NCBI RefSeq assembly: GCF_009741265.1 | Contig: NZ_WOWL01000001.1 | Location: 372,001 to 436,000, forward strand | From: Pseudarthrobacter sp. GA104 | Lineage (GTDB): Bacteria > Actinomycetota > Actinomycetes > Actinomycetales > Micrococcaceae | Direction of reading: 5' to 3' | Length of the DNA: 64,000 nt | Shown: positions 55,585 to 64,000 of the stretch, in pieces | How the letters are laid out: the number at the start of each line of letters is the position of its first letter | Position numbering within the stretch: the first letter of the stretch is position 1 | Translations under genes and position numbers: made by a program | The notes under the pieces: generated by a model | Database searches by the model: none | Told to the model about the DNA's origin: nothing | What the model saw: only the letters and a program-made list of their open reading frames with translations

Positions 55585-56841
55585 TCACGCCGCGTCGGGG
55601 CCGAATTTCTGCCAGGCTGCCTCCTTCCGTGCCGCCCAGCCGCAGACGGTTCCCCTGTGGACCAGTTCCAGCAGCAGTTCCGCGAGCCGGTACCCGGGTT
55701 CCAGATCCAGGGCCTGGGCGAGGTAGGCCGCGGAGAAGGAGCCGCGGCCCCGGCACCACGCGATCCAGCCCCTTCCCGTGAGCGATGCTGCCGCAGCCTT
55801 TCCTCCGGACGGTGCGAGTTGCTGGAAAATGAGATCCAAGGCGTCGAGCCTCTCCCAGTCCGGGGCGGCAGGCTGGATCCCCATCAGGACATCGCCATAG
55901 CGGGGAACACCCGTTTCCGTCGCCCGGCTGTTCGGAGTTCCACCGGGCGCGGCCGCTTCACGGCCAGGGCCGGCGCCAAAGGCTTCTGCCGGCGGGGCTA
56001 CAGGTTCAAGGCGGCATTCGTCGCGAAATATGGCGAACTGCGCGGCCCCGGCTTCCGCTGCCGCCCGTCCGGCGGCAGCCATCATCAGGACGGCGTCCCG
56101 CCATCGCGGTACCAGCAGGGTTGCCCGCAGGAAGCCGTCGCGTTCAGCCTCGGGCAGCCACGGTTCACCCGGCGGACGGTTAAGCAGGGCCGCCCAGACC
56201 TCCAGGACAGCGTCAAACTGCGGCCTGCTTCCGCGGCGCAGGTCCAGTTGTGCCAACCACGCCTCTTCGGCCTCCCGGACAGCAGCAAAATGGAGGCTGG
56301 AACCAGGCAGGACCGCGGCCGCCTGTTCCTGCGGCGCCGGACCCACGCTGCTTCCGCGGTACACCATTTCTGCGTTCAGGGTGCTGTCCCGGATCTCCTG
56401 CACCGGACGTCCGGGAAAAGGGCAGCACGCAGGATCAGCACACAACGCGTCCCGCCAATACTCGCTGCCGACATACCAGGCATCCCGGACCGGCATCCCT
56501 GCTCCGGCCAGCGCCCATTGCAGCCCCCCGAGCAGGCTGCCATAGCGGTCCGGCCCTGCCAGCCAGCCATTGTTGGTGAACAGTGCCAGCAGCGACCCGT
56601 CGGCATTACGGTCCGCTTCAAGGTAGGTGCAGACCGTCCGGGCAAAGGCGGCGGGCTGCGCCAGGACGTCCGGGCCGGGCAGATCCAGACGGAGCGTGGC
56701 GCCCAGCCGTTTGCCCTGCAATGTCATGGCAACCAGGCTTGCGGACGGCCAGTAGCCGAGCGAGTGGGGAATGAAGCCCAGGACGTCTTCCGGGCTGCGG
56801 ATTGTCAGGTGTTCTGGAGGTGTCATGCCTCCAGCCTTCAT
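55585..56841 (-). CDS. DUF4192 family protein
   Basis: A 418-residue soluble protein of the actinobacterial DUF4192 family, function unknown. The N-terminal hallmark is LTIRSPEDVLGFIPHSLGYWPSASLV (written here as RSPEDVLGFIPHSLGYWP), followed by LLALFTNNGWLAGP and the Cys pair in ALCADPACCPFPGRPV. A second conserved block is YLAQALDLEPGYRLAELLLE near the C-terminus. ATG 56841 is used; an ATG at 56826 is an alternative but its GGAGG is too close. It is downstream of the MFS gene on the same strand with 62 nt between. Confidence 0.86.
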   Translation of the reverse strand: MKAGGMTPPEHLTIRSPEDVLGFIPHSLGYWPSASLVAMTLQGKRLGATLRLDLPGPDVLAQPAAFARTVCTYLEADRNADGSLLALFTNNGWLAGPDRYGSLLGGLQWALAGAGMPVRDAWYVGSEYWRDALCADPACCPFPGRPVQEIRDSTLNAEMVYRGSSVGPAPQEQAAAVLPGSSLHFAAVREAEEAWLAQLDLRRGSRPQFDAVLEVWAALLNRPPGEPWLPEAERDGFLRATLLVPRWRDAVLMMAAAGRAAAEAGAAQFAIFRDECRLEPVAPPAEAFGAGPGREAAAPGGTPNSRATETGVPRYGDVLMGIQPAAPDWERLDALDLIFQQLAPSGGKAAAASLTGRGWIAWCRGRGSFSAAYLAQALDLEPGYRLAELLLELVHRGTVCGWAARKEAAWQKFGPDAA

Positions 56842-56903
56842 GGACCGCCTGCACCGGGTAAGGACCTGGTCCGGCTATGTGGGGAACCCTGCGCTGTGCA
56901 GGA

Positions 56904-58259
56904 CTAGTCGGCGCCGTCCGTAGGCGTCGGCTGCCGGCGCCGGGCGAGGCTTTCCCGCCGCTGGCGGGCAAGGGCGCTGCGCAGGGGTGGAACAATGACG
57001 CCCTGCGCGGCCATTTGGCGCCGCACCTTGCGCCGGCATACCAGCATCGCAGCCGCACCGGATCCGATCAGCAGGAACTGGACGCTCAGGGCAATACGGA
57101 ACGGATCCAGCCCGTACAGGATGCCGTTGGAGAAACCGCTGGCATACAGCACGTCCAGCATCAGCCCGATCAGGAAGATCGCGACAAGGGCTGCGATGAA
57201 CCCGCCTACGTTGACGATGCCCGTCGCCGTTCCGATCCGGTGCGCCGGATTGAACGTCCGTGCGAAGTCGAAGCCGATCATCGAGCCGGGGCCGCCGACG
57301 GCGAGCACCACGACAAGGCCGGCCAGCAGCCAGAGGGGGGCCCGTCCGGGAGTCAGCAGGACGGCAGCCCATGCCCCCGCTGTGGCGCCGGCAATCAGCA
57401 GGACCATGGTGGAACGCCGCAGCGGATGCCTTGAAACGAAGCGTCCGATGAACGGCCCTACCGCCATTGCGGCGGCAACGTACAGCGCCATGAGGGCGGC
57501 AACTGTTCCGGCATCCAGTCCCTGGCCGGAAATGAGGAAGGGGTAGCCCCAGGTCATGGCAAACACCGTGCCGCTGAACTGGATGGTGAAGTGGCTCCAC
57601 AACCCCAGCCGTGTCCCCGGCTGACGCCAGGCCCGGGCCAGGGAGGCGCCGGTTGCCCGCAGGCCCTGTTTCGCGTGCGGCCGTTCCGTGCCCGGCGGGG
57701 CGTCCTGCAGGAGCAGCAGGACCAGGACGACGGCGAGCGCGGACAGGCCTGCCAGCATCAGGAACGCGGTGGTCCAGCCTGAGAGATGGAGGACGAAGGC
57801 GAACGGGATGACGCTGAACAGCTGGCCCAGCTGGCCGGACATGCCCGTCAGCTGGGTCACCAGGGGCACCCGGGCTGGAGCGAACCACAGGGGAATCAGC
57901 CGGATCACGGAGATGAAGGTCATGGCGTCCCCGGCGCCCACCAGCACGCGGCCGGCCACTCCCCCGGGAATTGTGTCGGCAAAAGCGAGTTGGAGCTGGC
58001 CCAGGCCCATCAGGGCGGCGCCGCCGGCGATCATGGCGCGCGAGCCGAACCTGTCCACCAACAGGCCAACCGGGATCTGGAGTCCGGCGTAGACAAGGAG
58101 CTGGAGGACAGTGAAGAACGAGATCGCCGACGCGCTGGCATGGAACCGCTCAGTGGCTTCCAGCCCCACCACGCCAAAGGACGTGCGCTGCGCCACGGCT
58201 ACCAGGTACCCAAAGATTCCGATGGTCCAGATAAGCCAGGCGCGGGGTGCAGTCACCAC
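56904..58259 (-). CDS. MFS transporter
   Basis: A 451-residue major facilitator superfamily protein with about 12 membrane helices. The loop 2-3 signature is VGLLVDRFGSRAMI and helix 4 carries GRVLVGAGDAMTFISVIRLIP, as in the NarK/nitrate-sialic acid-oxalate type groups; a positively charged C-terminal tail follows. The substrate is not inferable. GTG 58259 is the first possible start, but CATAAT lies 6 nt before the next GTG (58256), which may be the true, leaderless start (MTAPRAWLIW). It is flanked by PAC2 upstream (32 nt) and DUF4192 downstream, all on the minus strand. Confidence 0.9.
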   Translation of the reverse strand: MVTAPRAWLIWTIGIFGYLVAVAQRTSFGVVGLEATERFHASASAISFFTVLQLLVYAGLQIPVGLLVDRFGSRAMIAGGAALMGLGQLQLAFADTIPGGVAGRVLVGAGDAMTFISVIRLIPLWFAPARVPLVTQLTGMSGQLGQLFSVIPFAFVLHLSGWTTAFLMLAGLSALAVVLVLLLLQDAPPGTERPHAKQGLRATGASLARAWRQPGTRLGLWSHFTIQFSGTVFAMTWGYPFLISGQGLDAGTVAALMALYVAAAMAVGPFIGRFVSRHPLRRSTMVLLIAGATAGAWAAVLLTPGRAPLWLLAGLVVVLAVGGPGSMIGFDFARTFNPAHRIGTATGIVNVGGFIAALVAIFLIGLMLDVLYASGFSNGILYGLDPFRIALSVQFLLIGSGAAAMLVCRRKVRRQMAAQGVIVPPLRSALARQRRESLARRRQPTPTDGAD

Positions 58260-58291
58260 TTCATTATGCCCGGGGCCAACACTGCAGGCCT

Positions 58292-59230
58292 TTATTGCCC
58301 CGGGTTCTCCCGCGCCAGGTACGCTTCCACCGCGGCGCCCAGGACGTCGGCGTTGGGCAGCTCGTCATTCTCGTCGGCGAGGAGCGATCGGCGGACCGTG
58401 CCCTCGGCCTTCTCGTCGTAGCGGGTCTCCAGCCGCGACACCACCTGCTGGACTTCCTCGGAGGCGTCAATCTGTTCGGCAATCTGGCGGCTGACCTCGC
58501 GGCCGGCTTCGCGGAGCCTGTCCGAGGGCAGCATCAGCGAGGTGGCCGCCCCCAGGTATTCAAGGCCGGCGACGGCTGCCGTGGGGTATTCGGCCTCGGC
58601 CAGGTAGTGGGGCACGTGGATGACATAACCGGCAACATTGCGTCCTGCCTCCACCAGGCGGAGTTCCAGGATGTGGCCCACAGCTGCGGGAACCTCCACG
58701 GTGGGCTTCCACACCGAGATGCCCTCGATCAGCTCCGGCCGGTTGCCGTGCACCGTGACGCCCACCGGGCGGGTGTGCGGAACCGGCATTGGAATGGAGT
58801 GGATCCAGGTAACCAGGTTGACGTCCAGTTGCTCCACGATGCCCACCACGGCGCGGGCAAAGCGTTCCCACTGCAGGTCCGGTTCGAAGCCTGCCAGCAG
58901 GAGGAAAGGCTTTCCGAGCCCGTCCACGAGGCGGTACAGGGCCAGCTTCGGTTCCTGGTAGTCCTGGAGGTGGTCCTCCACGAAGGTCAGGTGCGGCCTG
59001 CGTGAGCGGTAGTCGATCAGCTGGTCGGCGTCGAACACGGCCACCGGCTCGGCGTCAAGGGAATCCAGCAGCTCCGCATTGATCTGCTTCACCACGTGGC
59101 CGGCATCGGCGAATCCGGTGAATCCCATCACCAGGTTCAGCCCGCGAAGCCCGGGGCTGTGGAACAGCTCAATGTTGCTCGCATAGAGCGCACCGGGGTC
59201 CAGCAGGGAGCCGGAAATCCGTTCAAGCAC
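58292..59230 (-). CDS. PAC2 family protein
   Basis: A 312-residue protein of the PAC2 family, related to archaeal/eukaryal proteasome assembly chaperones and widespread in proteasome-bearing actinobacteria. The core is LVMGFTGFADAGHVVKQINAEL, DADQLIDYRSRRP, LLLAGFEPDLQWERF and VPHYLAEAEYP; the C-terminal third is helical and charged. Function in bacteria is unclear. GTG 59230 has AAAGGA about 7 nt upstream. No proteasome gene is in the window, so any link to proteasome assembly cannot be tested here. Confidence 0.9.
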   Translation of the reverse strand: MLERISGSLLDPGALYASNIELFHSPGLRGLNLVMGFTGFADAGHVVKQINAELLDSLDAEPVAVFDADQLIDYRSRRPHLTFVEDHLQDYQEPKLALYRLVDGLGKPFLLLAGFEPDLQWERFARAVVGIVEQLDVNLVTWIHSIPMPVPHTRPVGVTVHGNRPELIEGISVWKPTVEVPAAVGHILELRLVEAGRNVAGYVIHVPHYLAEAEYPTAAVAGLEYLGAATSLMLPSDRLREAGREVSRQIAEQIDASEEVQQVVSRLETRYDEKAEGTVRRSLLADENDELPNADVLGAAVEAYLARENPGQ

Positions 59231-59490
59231 GGCATGTTCCTTTCATAGGTGCGGGTGGACATTCTTTTCTTACAACGCCCCGGGACGGCCGAGCATTCCG
59301 GCGCCCGGTGTGGCGCACCTCTCACGAAATACCCCGCGCGCTGCGGCCACGGGCTACGATCGGAACTGGCCTGCCAGACGGGCCTGCAACTCCCGGGCTG
59401 CGTTCCGAACGGCCGTACCCGGGGAACCATGGCAGAGCGCCGAACATGCTCCCCTGCCCGAACATCTTTCGAGAATCGAGGACTGACCCC

Positions 59491-61017
59491 GTGGTCAAGA
59501 ATACTGAAATCAACCTTAGTACCCTCTCGCGGGACCTGAAGAAGAGCCCCAGCGACGCCGTGGTCATAGGCGTGGGGCAGGGTGCAGACGGTCCCGTCCT
59601 CCTGGAGAACCCGCTGACGGCAAGGTCCGCCGAGGCGCTGGCCGATTCCCTTAAGGCGCTCGGCGTCACGGGCGCGGCGGATCAGCTGGTGCGCCTGCCG
59701 GGCCTCCCCGAGACCGGCGCGGGTGTCCTGGTTTTGGCCGGCGTGGGCAAGGTATCGGCTGCGCAGCCCCTGGCCGGGGAAGCACTGCGCAGGGCGGCCG
59801 GTTCCGCCATCCGCCAACTCGCCGGTTTCGCCACGGTTGCCTTGGCGTTCCCGACGGCGACCGCCGCCGACGTCGCAGCCGTGGCCGAAGGTGCCGCCCT
59901 GGGGGCCTATTCCTTCACCGAGTTCCGCACCTCCAGGGAAGGCCTGAAGGATCCTGTCCGCAATGCGGTCATTTTCACTGACCTGACCGACCAGAAGGAA
60001 CTTGCCCCTGTCCTTAAAAGGGCTGCACTGATCGGCAGGGCGGTCAATGCCACCCGTTCGCTGGTGAACCAGCCGCCCAGCCACCTCTACCCCGAGTCCT
60101 TCGCCGAGGCTGCGAAGGAGCTGGCCAAGGGCCTGCCCGTGAAGGTCACCGTGTGGGACGAGAAGCGCCTCGAGAAGGAAGGCTTCGGCGGCATCATGGG
60201 CGTGGGCAAGGGCTCCGCCCGCCAGCCGCGCCTGGTCAAGGTGGAATACTCTCCCGCCAAGGCAACGTCAAAGATCGCGCTCGTCGGCAAGGGCATCACC
60301 TTTGACACTGGCGGAATCTCCATCAAGCCGGCCCTCGGCATGGGTGACATGAAGAGCGACATGGCGGGCGCCGCCGTCGTCCTTAACACTGTCCTGGCCC
60401 TGGCGGGACTTGGCCTGCCGGTGAAGGCAACCGCCTGGCTCTGCATCGCCGAGAACATGCCCTCCGGAGCCGCTTCACGTCCGGCCGATGTCCTGACGAT
60501 GTTCGGCGGAAAGACCGTTGAGGTCCTCAACACCGATGCCGAGGGCAGGCTGGTGATGGCCGACGGCATCGTCGCTGCCAGCGCCGAGTACCCGGACGCC
60601 ATCATCGACGTCGCAACCCTCACCGGGGCACAGCTGATCGCCCTGGGAAACCGGACAGCGGGTGTCATGGGATCGGACAGCGTGACCGGCCCGCTCAAGG
60701 CCGCAGCGGACCGGGCCGGAGAGCTCGTGTGGCCAATGCCGCTTCCCGAGGAACTGCGTCCCAGCCTTGACTCACAGGTCGCCGACCTCGCGAACATCGG
60801 CGAGCGCCATGGCGGCATGATGACCGCAGCTGTTTTCCTCCGTGAATTCGTGGGTAAGGGCAAGGACGGGGAACAGATCCCCTGGGCCCATATCGACATC
60901 GCCGGGCCGTCCTTCAACAACGGGAGCCCCTATGGCTACACCCACAAGCAGGGAACGGGCTGCACGGTCCGGACCCTGGTGGCCTATGTGGAGGACGTCC
61001 TGGCTGCTGCCGCCTGA
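59491..61017 (+). CDS. pepA: Leucyl aminopeptidase
   Basis: A 508-residue M17 aminopeptidase that removes N-terminal residues from peptides in the cytosol; the family forms hexamers. The dinuclear metal and catalytic residues are all visible: GKGITFDTGGISIKPALGMG (Lys and Asp), MKSDMAGAAVV, and NTDAEGRLVMADGI with the catalytic arginine. GTG 59491 is chosen because GAGGA lies about 8 nt upstream and homology begins there; an upstream in-frame ATG at 59308 would add a non-homologous, GC-shadow leader. It is divergent from PAC2 and ends at a 12-bp hairpin. Confidence 0.95.
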   Translation: MVKNTEINLSTLSRDLKKSPSDAVVIGVGQGADGPVLLENPLTARSAEALADSLKALGVTGAADQLVRLPGLPETGAGVLVLAGVGKVSAAQPLAGEALRRAAGSAIRQLAGFATVALAFPTATAADVAAVAEGAALGAYSFTEFRTSREGLKDPVRNAVIFTDLTDQKELAPVLKRAALIGRAVNATRSLVNQPPSHLYPESFAEAAKELAKGLPVKVTVWDEKRLEKEGFGGIMGVGKGSARQPRLVKVEYSPAKATSKIALVGKGITFDTGGISIKPALGMGDMKSDMAGAAVVLNTVLALAGLGLPVKATAWLCIAENMPSGAASRPADVLTMFGGKTVEVLNTDAEGRLVMADGIVAASAEYPDAIIDVATLTGAQLIALGNRTAGVMGSDSVTGPLKAAADRAGELVWPMPLPEELRPSLDSQVADLANIGERHGGMMTAAVFLREFVGKGKDGEQIPWAHIDIAGPSFNNGSPYGYTHKQGTGCTVRTLVAYVEDVLAAAA

Positions 61018-61042
61018 CATCCGGCGGCCCGCAGCGGGCTGG

Positions 61043-61089
61043 CACGCGGCTTTGCGGGACCGGTGATCCCTATGCCACAAAGCCGCGTG
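61043..61089 (+). terminator. pepA terminator hairpin
   Basis: CACGCGGCTTTG (61043-61054) and CAAAGCCGCGTG (61078-61089) pair perfectly over 12 bp, 25 nt after the pepA stop. The 23-nt loop holds a further small GGGA/TCCC stem. No U-tract follows. Confidence 0.65.
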
Positions 61090-61274
61090 ACACTCGACAC
61101 AAGCGCTCCACAATCGCGGTGCCAGGGTGGAGCATGGATAAGTGGTTCGCTAAGGTGAACCACGGTAGTCACAAATGCAAGAGAATTCGCCTGCTGGAAT
61201 AATCACAGCAGTGCAGGTTCCAAGACCAGATGATGCGCAGGACCGCGTCATCGTTCACGCGAGGGAGCGTCTAA

Positions 61275-62657
61275 GTGGCCGATCAGGCAACTGCGCAAGA
61301 ATTCGACATCCTGGTACTCGGTGGCGGCAGCGGCGGATACGCCGCCGCGCTCCGGGCAGTACAGCTTGGCCTCACCGTCGGCCTCGTGGAGAAAGCCAAG
61401 CTGGGCGGCACCTGCCTCCACAACGGCTGCATCCCCACCAAGGCCCTCCTGCACTCCGCGGAGCTGGCCGACCACGCCCGGGACTCCGCAAAGTACGGCG
61501 TGAACGTCACCCTCGACGGCATCGACATCAACGCCGTCAACGCGTACAAGGACGGCATCATCGCCGGCAAGTACAAGGGCCTCCAGGGCCTCATCAAGTC
61601 CAAGGGCATCACCGTCATCGAGGGTGAAGGCAAGCTCCAGGGCACCGACACGGTGGTGGTTAACGGCACGGCCTACAAGGGCAAGAACATCGTCCTGGCC
61701 ACCGGCTCCTACTCCCGCACCCTCCCGGGCCTGGAAATCGGCGGCAAGGTCATCACCTCGGACCAGGCCCTCACCATGGATTCCATTCCCAAGAGCGCCA
61801 TCATCCTGGGCGGCGGCGTGATCGGCGTCGAATTCGCCTCCGTCTGGAAGTCCTTCGGCGTGGACGTCACGATCGTCGAGGGCCTGCCCTCGCTGGTTCC
61901 CAACGAGGACGCCACCATCGTGAAGAACTTCGAACGGGCCTTCAAGAAGCGCGGCATCAAGTTCTCCACCGGCGTGTTCTTCCAGGGCGTCGAGCAGAAT
62001 GACGACGGCGTCAAGGTCACCCTGGTGGACGGCAAGACCTTCGAAGCCGACCTCCTCCTCGTTGCCGTAGGCCGCGGCCCCGTCACCGCCAACCTTGGCT
62101 ACGAGGAAGCGGGCGTCACAATCGACCGCGGCTTCGTCATCACCAACGAACGCCTGCACACCGGCGTCGGCAACATCTACGCCGTCGGCGACATCGTGCC
62201 GGGCGTGCAGCTGGCCCACCGCGGCTACCAGCAGGGCATTTTCGTGGCCGAGGAAATCGCCGGCCTGAAGCCGGTGGTCGTCGAGGACATCAACATCCCG
62301 AAGGTCACCTACTCCGACCCGGAAATCGCCACCGTCGGCTACACCGAAAAGGCTGCCAAGGAAAAGTTTGGTGAGGACCAGGTGCAGACCCAGGAATACA
62401 ACCTCGCCGGCAACGGCAAGAGCTCCATCCTGGGCACGTCCGGCCTGGTCAAACTGGTCCGCCAGAAGGACGGCCCCGTGGTGGGCGTCCACATGATCGG
62501 CGCCCGCATGGGCGAGCAGGTCGGCGAAGCCCAGCTGATCGTCAACTGGGAAGCCTACCCGGAGGATGTGGCCCAGCTGGTGCACGCCCACCCCACGCAG
62601 AACGAGTCCCTGGGCGAAGCCCACCTGGCACTCGCGGGCAAGCCGCTTCACGGCTAG
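61275..62657 (+). CDS. lpdA: Dihydrolipoyl dehydrogenase
   Basis: A 460-residue E3 component that reoxidises dihydrolipoamide of the 2-oxo acid dehydrogenase complexes with NAD. FAD-binding GGGSGGYAAALRA, the redox disulfide C47-X4-C52 in GGTCLHNGCIPTK, NAD-binding ILGGGVIGVEFASVW, and the dimer-interface His-Glu pair in HAHPTQNESLGE are all present. GTG 61275 has GGGAG about 8 nt upstream. A 7-bp inverted repeat (GTGGTTC 61142-61148/GAACCAC 61157-61163) surrounds TAAGGT, a possible -10, about 120 nt before the start. The E2 gene follows after a hairpin. Confidence 0.96.
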   Translation: MADQATAQEFDILVLGGGSGGYAAALRAVQLGLTVGLVEKAKLGGTCLHNGCIPTKALLHSAELADHARDSAKYGVNVTLDGIDINAVNAYKDGIIAGKYKGLQGLIKSKGITVIEGEGKLQGTDTVVVNGTAYKGKNIVLATGSYSRTLPGLEIGGKVITSDQALTMDSIPKSAIILGGGVIGVEFASVWKSFGVDVTIVEGLPSLVPNEDATIVKNFERAFKKRGIKFSTGVFFQGVEQNDDGVKVTLVDGKTFEADLLLVAVGRGPVTANLGYEEAGVTIDRGFVITNERLHTGVGNIYAVGDIVPGVQLAHRGYQQGIFVAEEIAGLKPVVVEDINIPKVTYSDPEIATVGYTEKAAKEKFGEDQVQTQEYNLAGNGKSSILGTSGLVKLVRQKDGPVVGVHMIGARMGEQVGEAQLIVNWEAYPEDVAQLVHAHPTQNESLGEAHLALAGKPLHG

Positions 62658-62681
62658 TTTCCCTCAGCACCAAAGGGCCTG

Positions 62682-62710
62682 GTGCACCCGGCACGGAATG
62701 CCGGGTGCAC
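62682..62710 (+). terminator. Hairpin between lpdA and the E2 gene
   Basis: GTGCACCCGGCA (62682-62693) and TGCCGGGTGCAC (62699-62710) form a perfect 12-bp stem with a 5-nt loop. TAGGCT (62711-62716) follows at once and may be the -10 of a separate E2 promoter, so the hairpin could be a terminator or attenuator rather than a full stop. Confidence 0.65.
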
Positions 62711-62771
62711 TAGGCTGGCCAACAGGCAGCAACCATCCGCACTAAAGATCAATAAGGAGAACGGGGACGAC

Positions 62772-64000
62772 ATGTCTGAATCCGTTAACTTGCCCGCCCT
62801 CGGTGAGAGCGTCACCGAAGGAACCGTCACCCGCTGGCTCAAGCAGGTAGGTGACCGGGTAGAGGTGGACGAGCCGCTGCTCGAAGTCTCCACCGACAAA
62901 GTAGACACTGAAATCCCCTCTCCTGTAGCTGGCGTGATTGAGGAAATCCTGGTTGCCGAGGACGAGACCGCCGAGGTCGGCGCTCCCTTGGTCCGCATCG
63001 GCGACGGCTCCGGCGCCGGCGCCCCCGCCGAAGAGGCCCCTGCCGCTGAGCAGGCCGCACCGGCCGAGGCCCCGTCCACTGAAGCCCCCGCACCGGACGA
63101 AGCCCCTGCACAGGAGGCACCTGCACAGGAGGCACCCGCCCAGGAAGCTTCCGCGCCTGAGGCTCCGGCCGCCGGCGGCGGCGAGAGCCACGAGGTCACC
63201 CTCCCGGCCCTCGGCGAGAGCGTCACCGAGGGCACGGTCACCCGCTGGCTGAAAGCCGTCGGCGACGCCGTCGAGGTGGACGAGCCCCTGCTGGAGGTGT
63301 CCACGGACAAGGTAGACACCGAAATCCCCTCCCCCGTGGCCGGCACCCTCCAGGAGATCCGCGTCAACGAGGACGAGACCGCAGAGGTGGGCTCCGTCCT
63401 GGCCGTCATCGGCTCAGGCGCGGCAGCAGCGCCCGCACCCGCAGCACCGCAGGCCGCCCCCGCCCAGGAAGCCCCCAAGCAGGAAGAGCCGAAGCAGGAA
63501 GCCCCCGCAGCAGCACCTGCACCGGCAGCAGCTCCGGCACCCGCGGCAGCTCCGGCACCGGCACCGCAGGCCGCTCCGGCCGCAGCCGAGGCACCCGCCG
63601 CCGGCGGCGAGTCCGGCTACGTCACTCCCCTGGTCCGAAAGCTGGCAAACCAGCACGGCGTGGACATCACCTCCCTCTCCGGCACCGGCGTCGGCGGCCG
63701 CATCCGCAAGCAGGATGTCATTGCCGCAGCCGAGGCAAAGGCTGCACCGGCAGCAGCTCCGGCCGCGTCCGCGCCGGCAGCATCCGCCGCTGCAGCATCC
63801 AACGGCGCAGTCTCCTCGCTGCGCGGAACCACGCAGAAGGCGCCGCGCATCCGCCAGGTCATTGCCCGCCGCATGCGCGAATCCCTTGAGGTCTCCACGC
63901 AGCTCACGCAGGTCCACGAAGTGGACATGACCAAGGTTGCCAAGCTCCGTGCCCGCGCCAAGAACTCCTTCCAGGCGCAGAACGGCGTCAAGCTGACCTT
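62772..64000 (+). CDS. sucB: Dihydrolipoamide acyltransferase E2 (SucB-type), 5' part
   Basis: The window cuts this gene; 409 codons are present and open to the end. It begins [20 protein letters not shown], with two nearly identical lipoyl domains (about 1-78 and 137-214), each with the lipoyl lysine in [14 protein letters not shown]. They are joined by Ala/Pro/Glu-rich linkers containing AQEAP repeats. A peripheral-subunit-binding domain follows ([31 protein letters not shown]), then the start of the catalytic domain. It is the E2 of a 2-oxoglutarate or branched 2-oxo acid complex and works with lpdA upstream. Shine-Dalgarno GGAGAACGGGG lies upstream of ATG 62772. The catalytic His is beyond the window. 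Confidence 0.93.
   Translation, partial: MSESVNLPALGESVTEGTVTRWLKQVGDRVEVDEPLLEVSTDKVDTEIPSPVAGVIEEILVAEDETAEVGAPLVRIGDGSGAGAPAEEAPAAEQAAPAEAPSTEAPAPDEAPAQEAPAQEAPAQEASAPEAPAAGGGESHEVTLPALGESVTEGTVTRWLKAVGDAVEVDEPLLEVSTDKVDTEIPSPVAGTLQEIRVNEDETAEVGSVLAVIGSGAAAAPAPAAPQAAPAQEAPKQEEPKQEAPAAAPAPAAAPAPAAAPAPAPQAAPAAAEAPAAGGESGYVTPLVRKLANQHGVDITSLSGTGVGGRIRKQDVIAAAEAKAAPAAAPAASAPAASAAAASNGAVSSLRGTTQKAPRIRQVIARRMRESLEVSTQLTQVHEVDMTKVAKLRARAKNSFQAQNGVKLT

Overview
The window is one contiguous piece of a high-GC actinobacterial chromosome, most likely from the Micrococcaceae (Arthrobacter/Pseudarthrobacter type). The evidence is the GC-rich third codon positions, frequent GTG/TTG starts, 1-8 nt gene overlaps, many actinobacteria-restricted families (DUF3000, DUF3093, DUF3159, DUF3710, DUF4192, DUF4193, DUF5998, DUF6421, SepH) and a HrdB/SigA-type principal sigma factor with a long acidic/basic N-terminus. 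It is almost entirely core genome. I see no tRNA, rRNA, CRISPR array, phage, transposase or integrase.

Layout. 0-4 kb: end of a thiosulfate sulfurtransferase, SufE-like protein, YbaK deacylase, alpha/beta hydrolase, USP-like protein and MsrB. 4-7.3 kb: a translationally coupled three-gene operon (DUF6421, SDR, threonine-aldolase-type PLP enzyme) behind two inverted repeats. 7.3-13.2 kb: DUF3000, RNase D, a nested-palindrome repeat and the fatty-acid beta-oxidation pair fadA-fadB. 13.2-24.6 kb, all on the minus strand: dxs, DUF402, an unknown protein, an aldo/keto reductase and a nucleoside hydrolase form one tight run, followed by an ECF transporter (S, T and fused ATPases); acnA lies upstream of dxs. 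24.8-29.7 kb: RNA methyltransferase plus a KimA-like APC permease, divergent from two TrkA-type potassium regulators. 29.7-34.7 kb: DUF3159, OB-fold protein, DUF3710, dut, DUF3093, DUF4193 and the cell-division protein SepH. 34.7-40.2 kb: thymidine kinase, a phosphodiesterase, DUF5998 and a GNAT/acyl-CoA-synthetase fusion.

40.3-53.3 kb: parC and parE flank dinB, the cytochrome bd block cydA-cydB-cydDC and a divergent BlaI-type repressor/M56 peptidase pair. The cydA frame is broken by one missing base. 53.5-64 kb: a small zinc-ribbon protein, sigA, DUF4192, an MFS transporter, PAC2, leucyl aminopeptidase, lpdA and the first part of the 2-oxoglutarate dehydrogenase-type E2 gene, cut by the window end.

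The most interesting signal is in the 262-bp cydA/blaI intergenic region. Three copies of the same 17-bp palindrome (TTCTAC-N5-GTAGAA) lie there, one covering a good -10 element of cydA and one just upstream of blaI. This suggests that a BlaI/M56 proteolytic switch controls cytochrome bd and itself. Other leads are the DUF6421 operon with its perfect 14-bp inverted repeat, palindromic operators inside the likely fadA and rnd promoters, a 95-nt nested palindrome after rnd, an ECF ATPase with complementary degenerate sites, and many genes whose start codon sits 6-8 nt after a TANNNT box, as expected for leaderless mRNAs.
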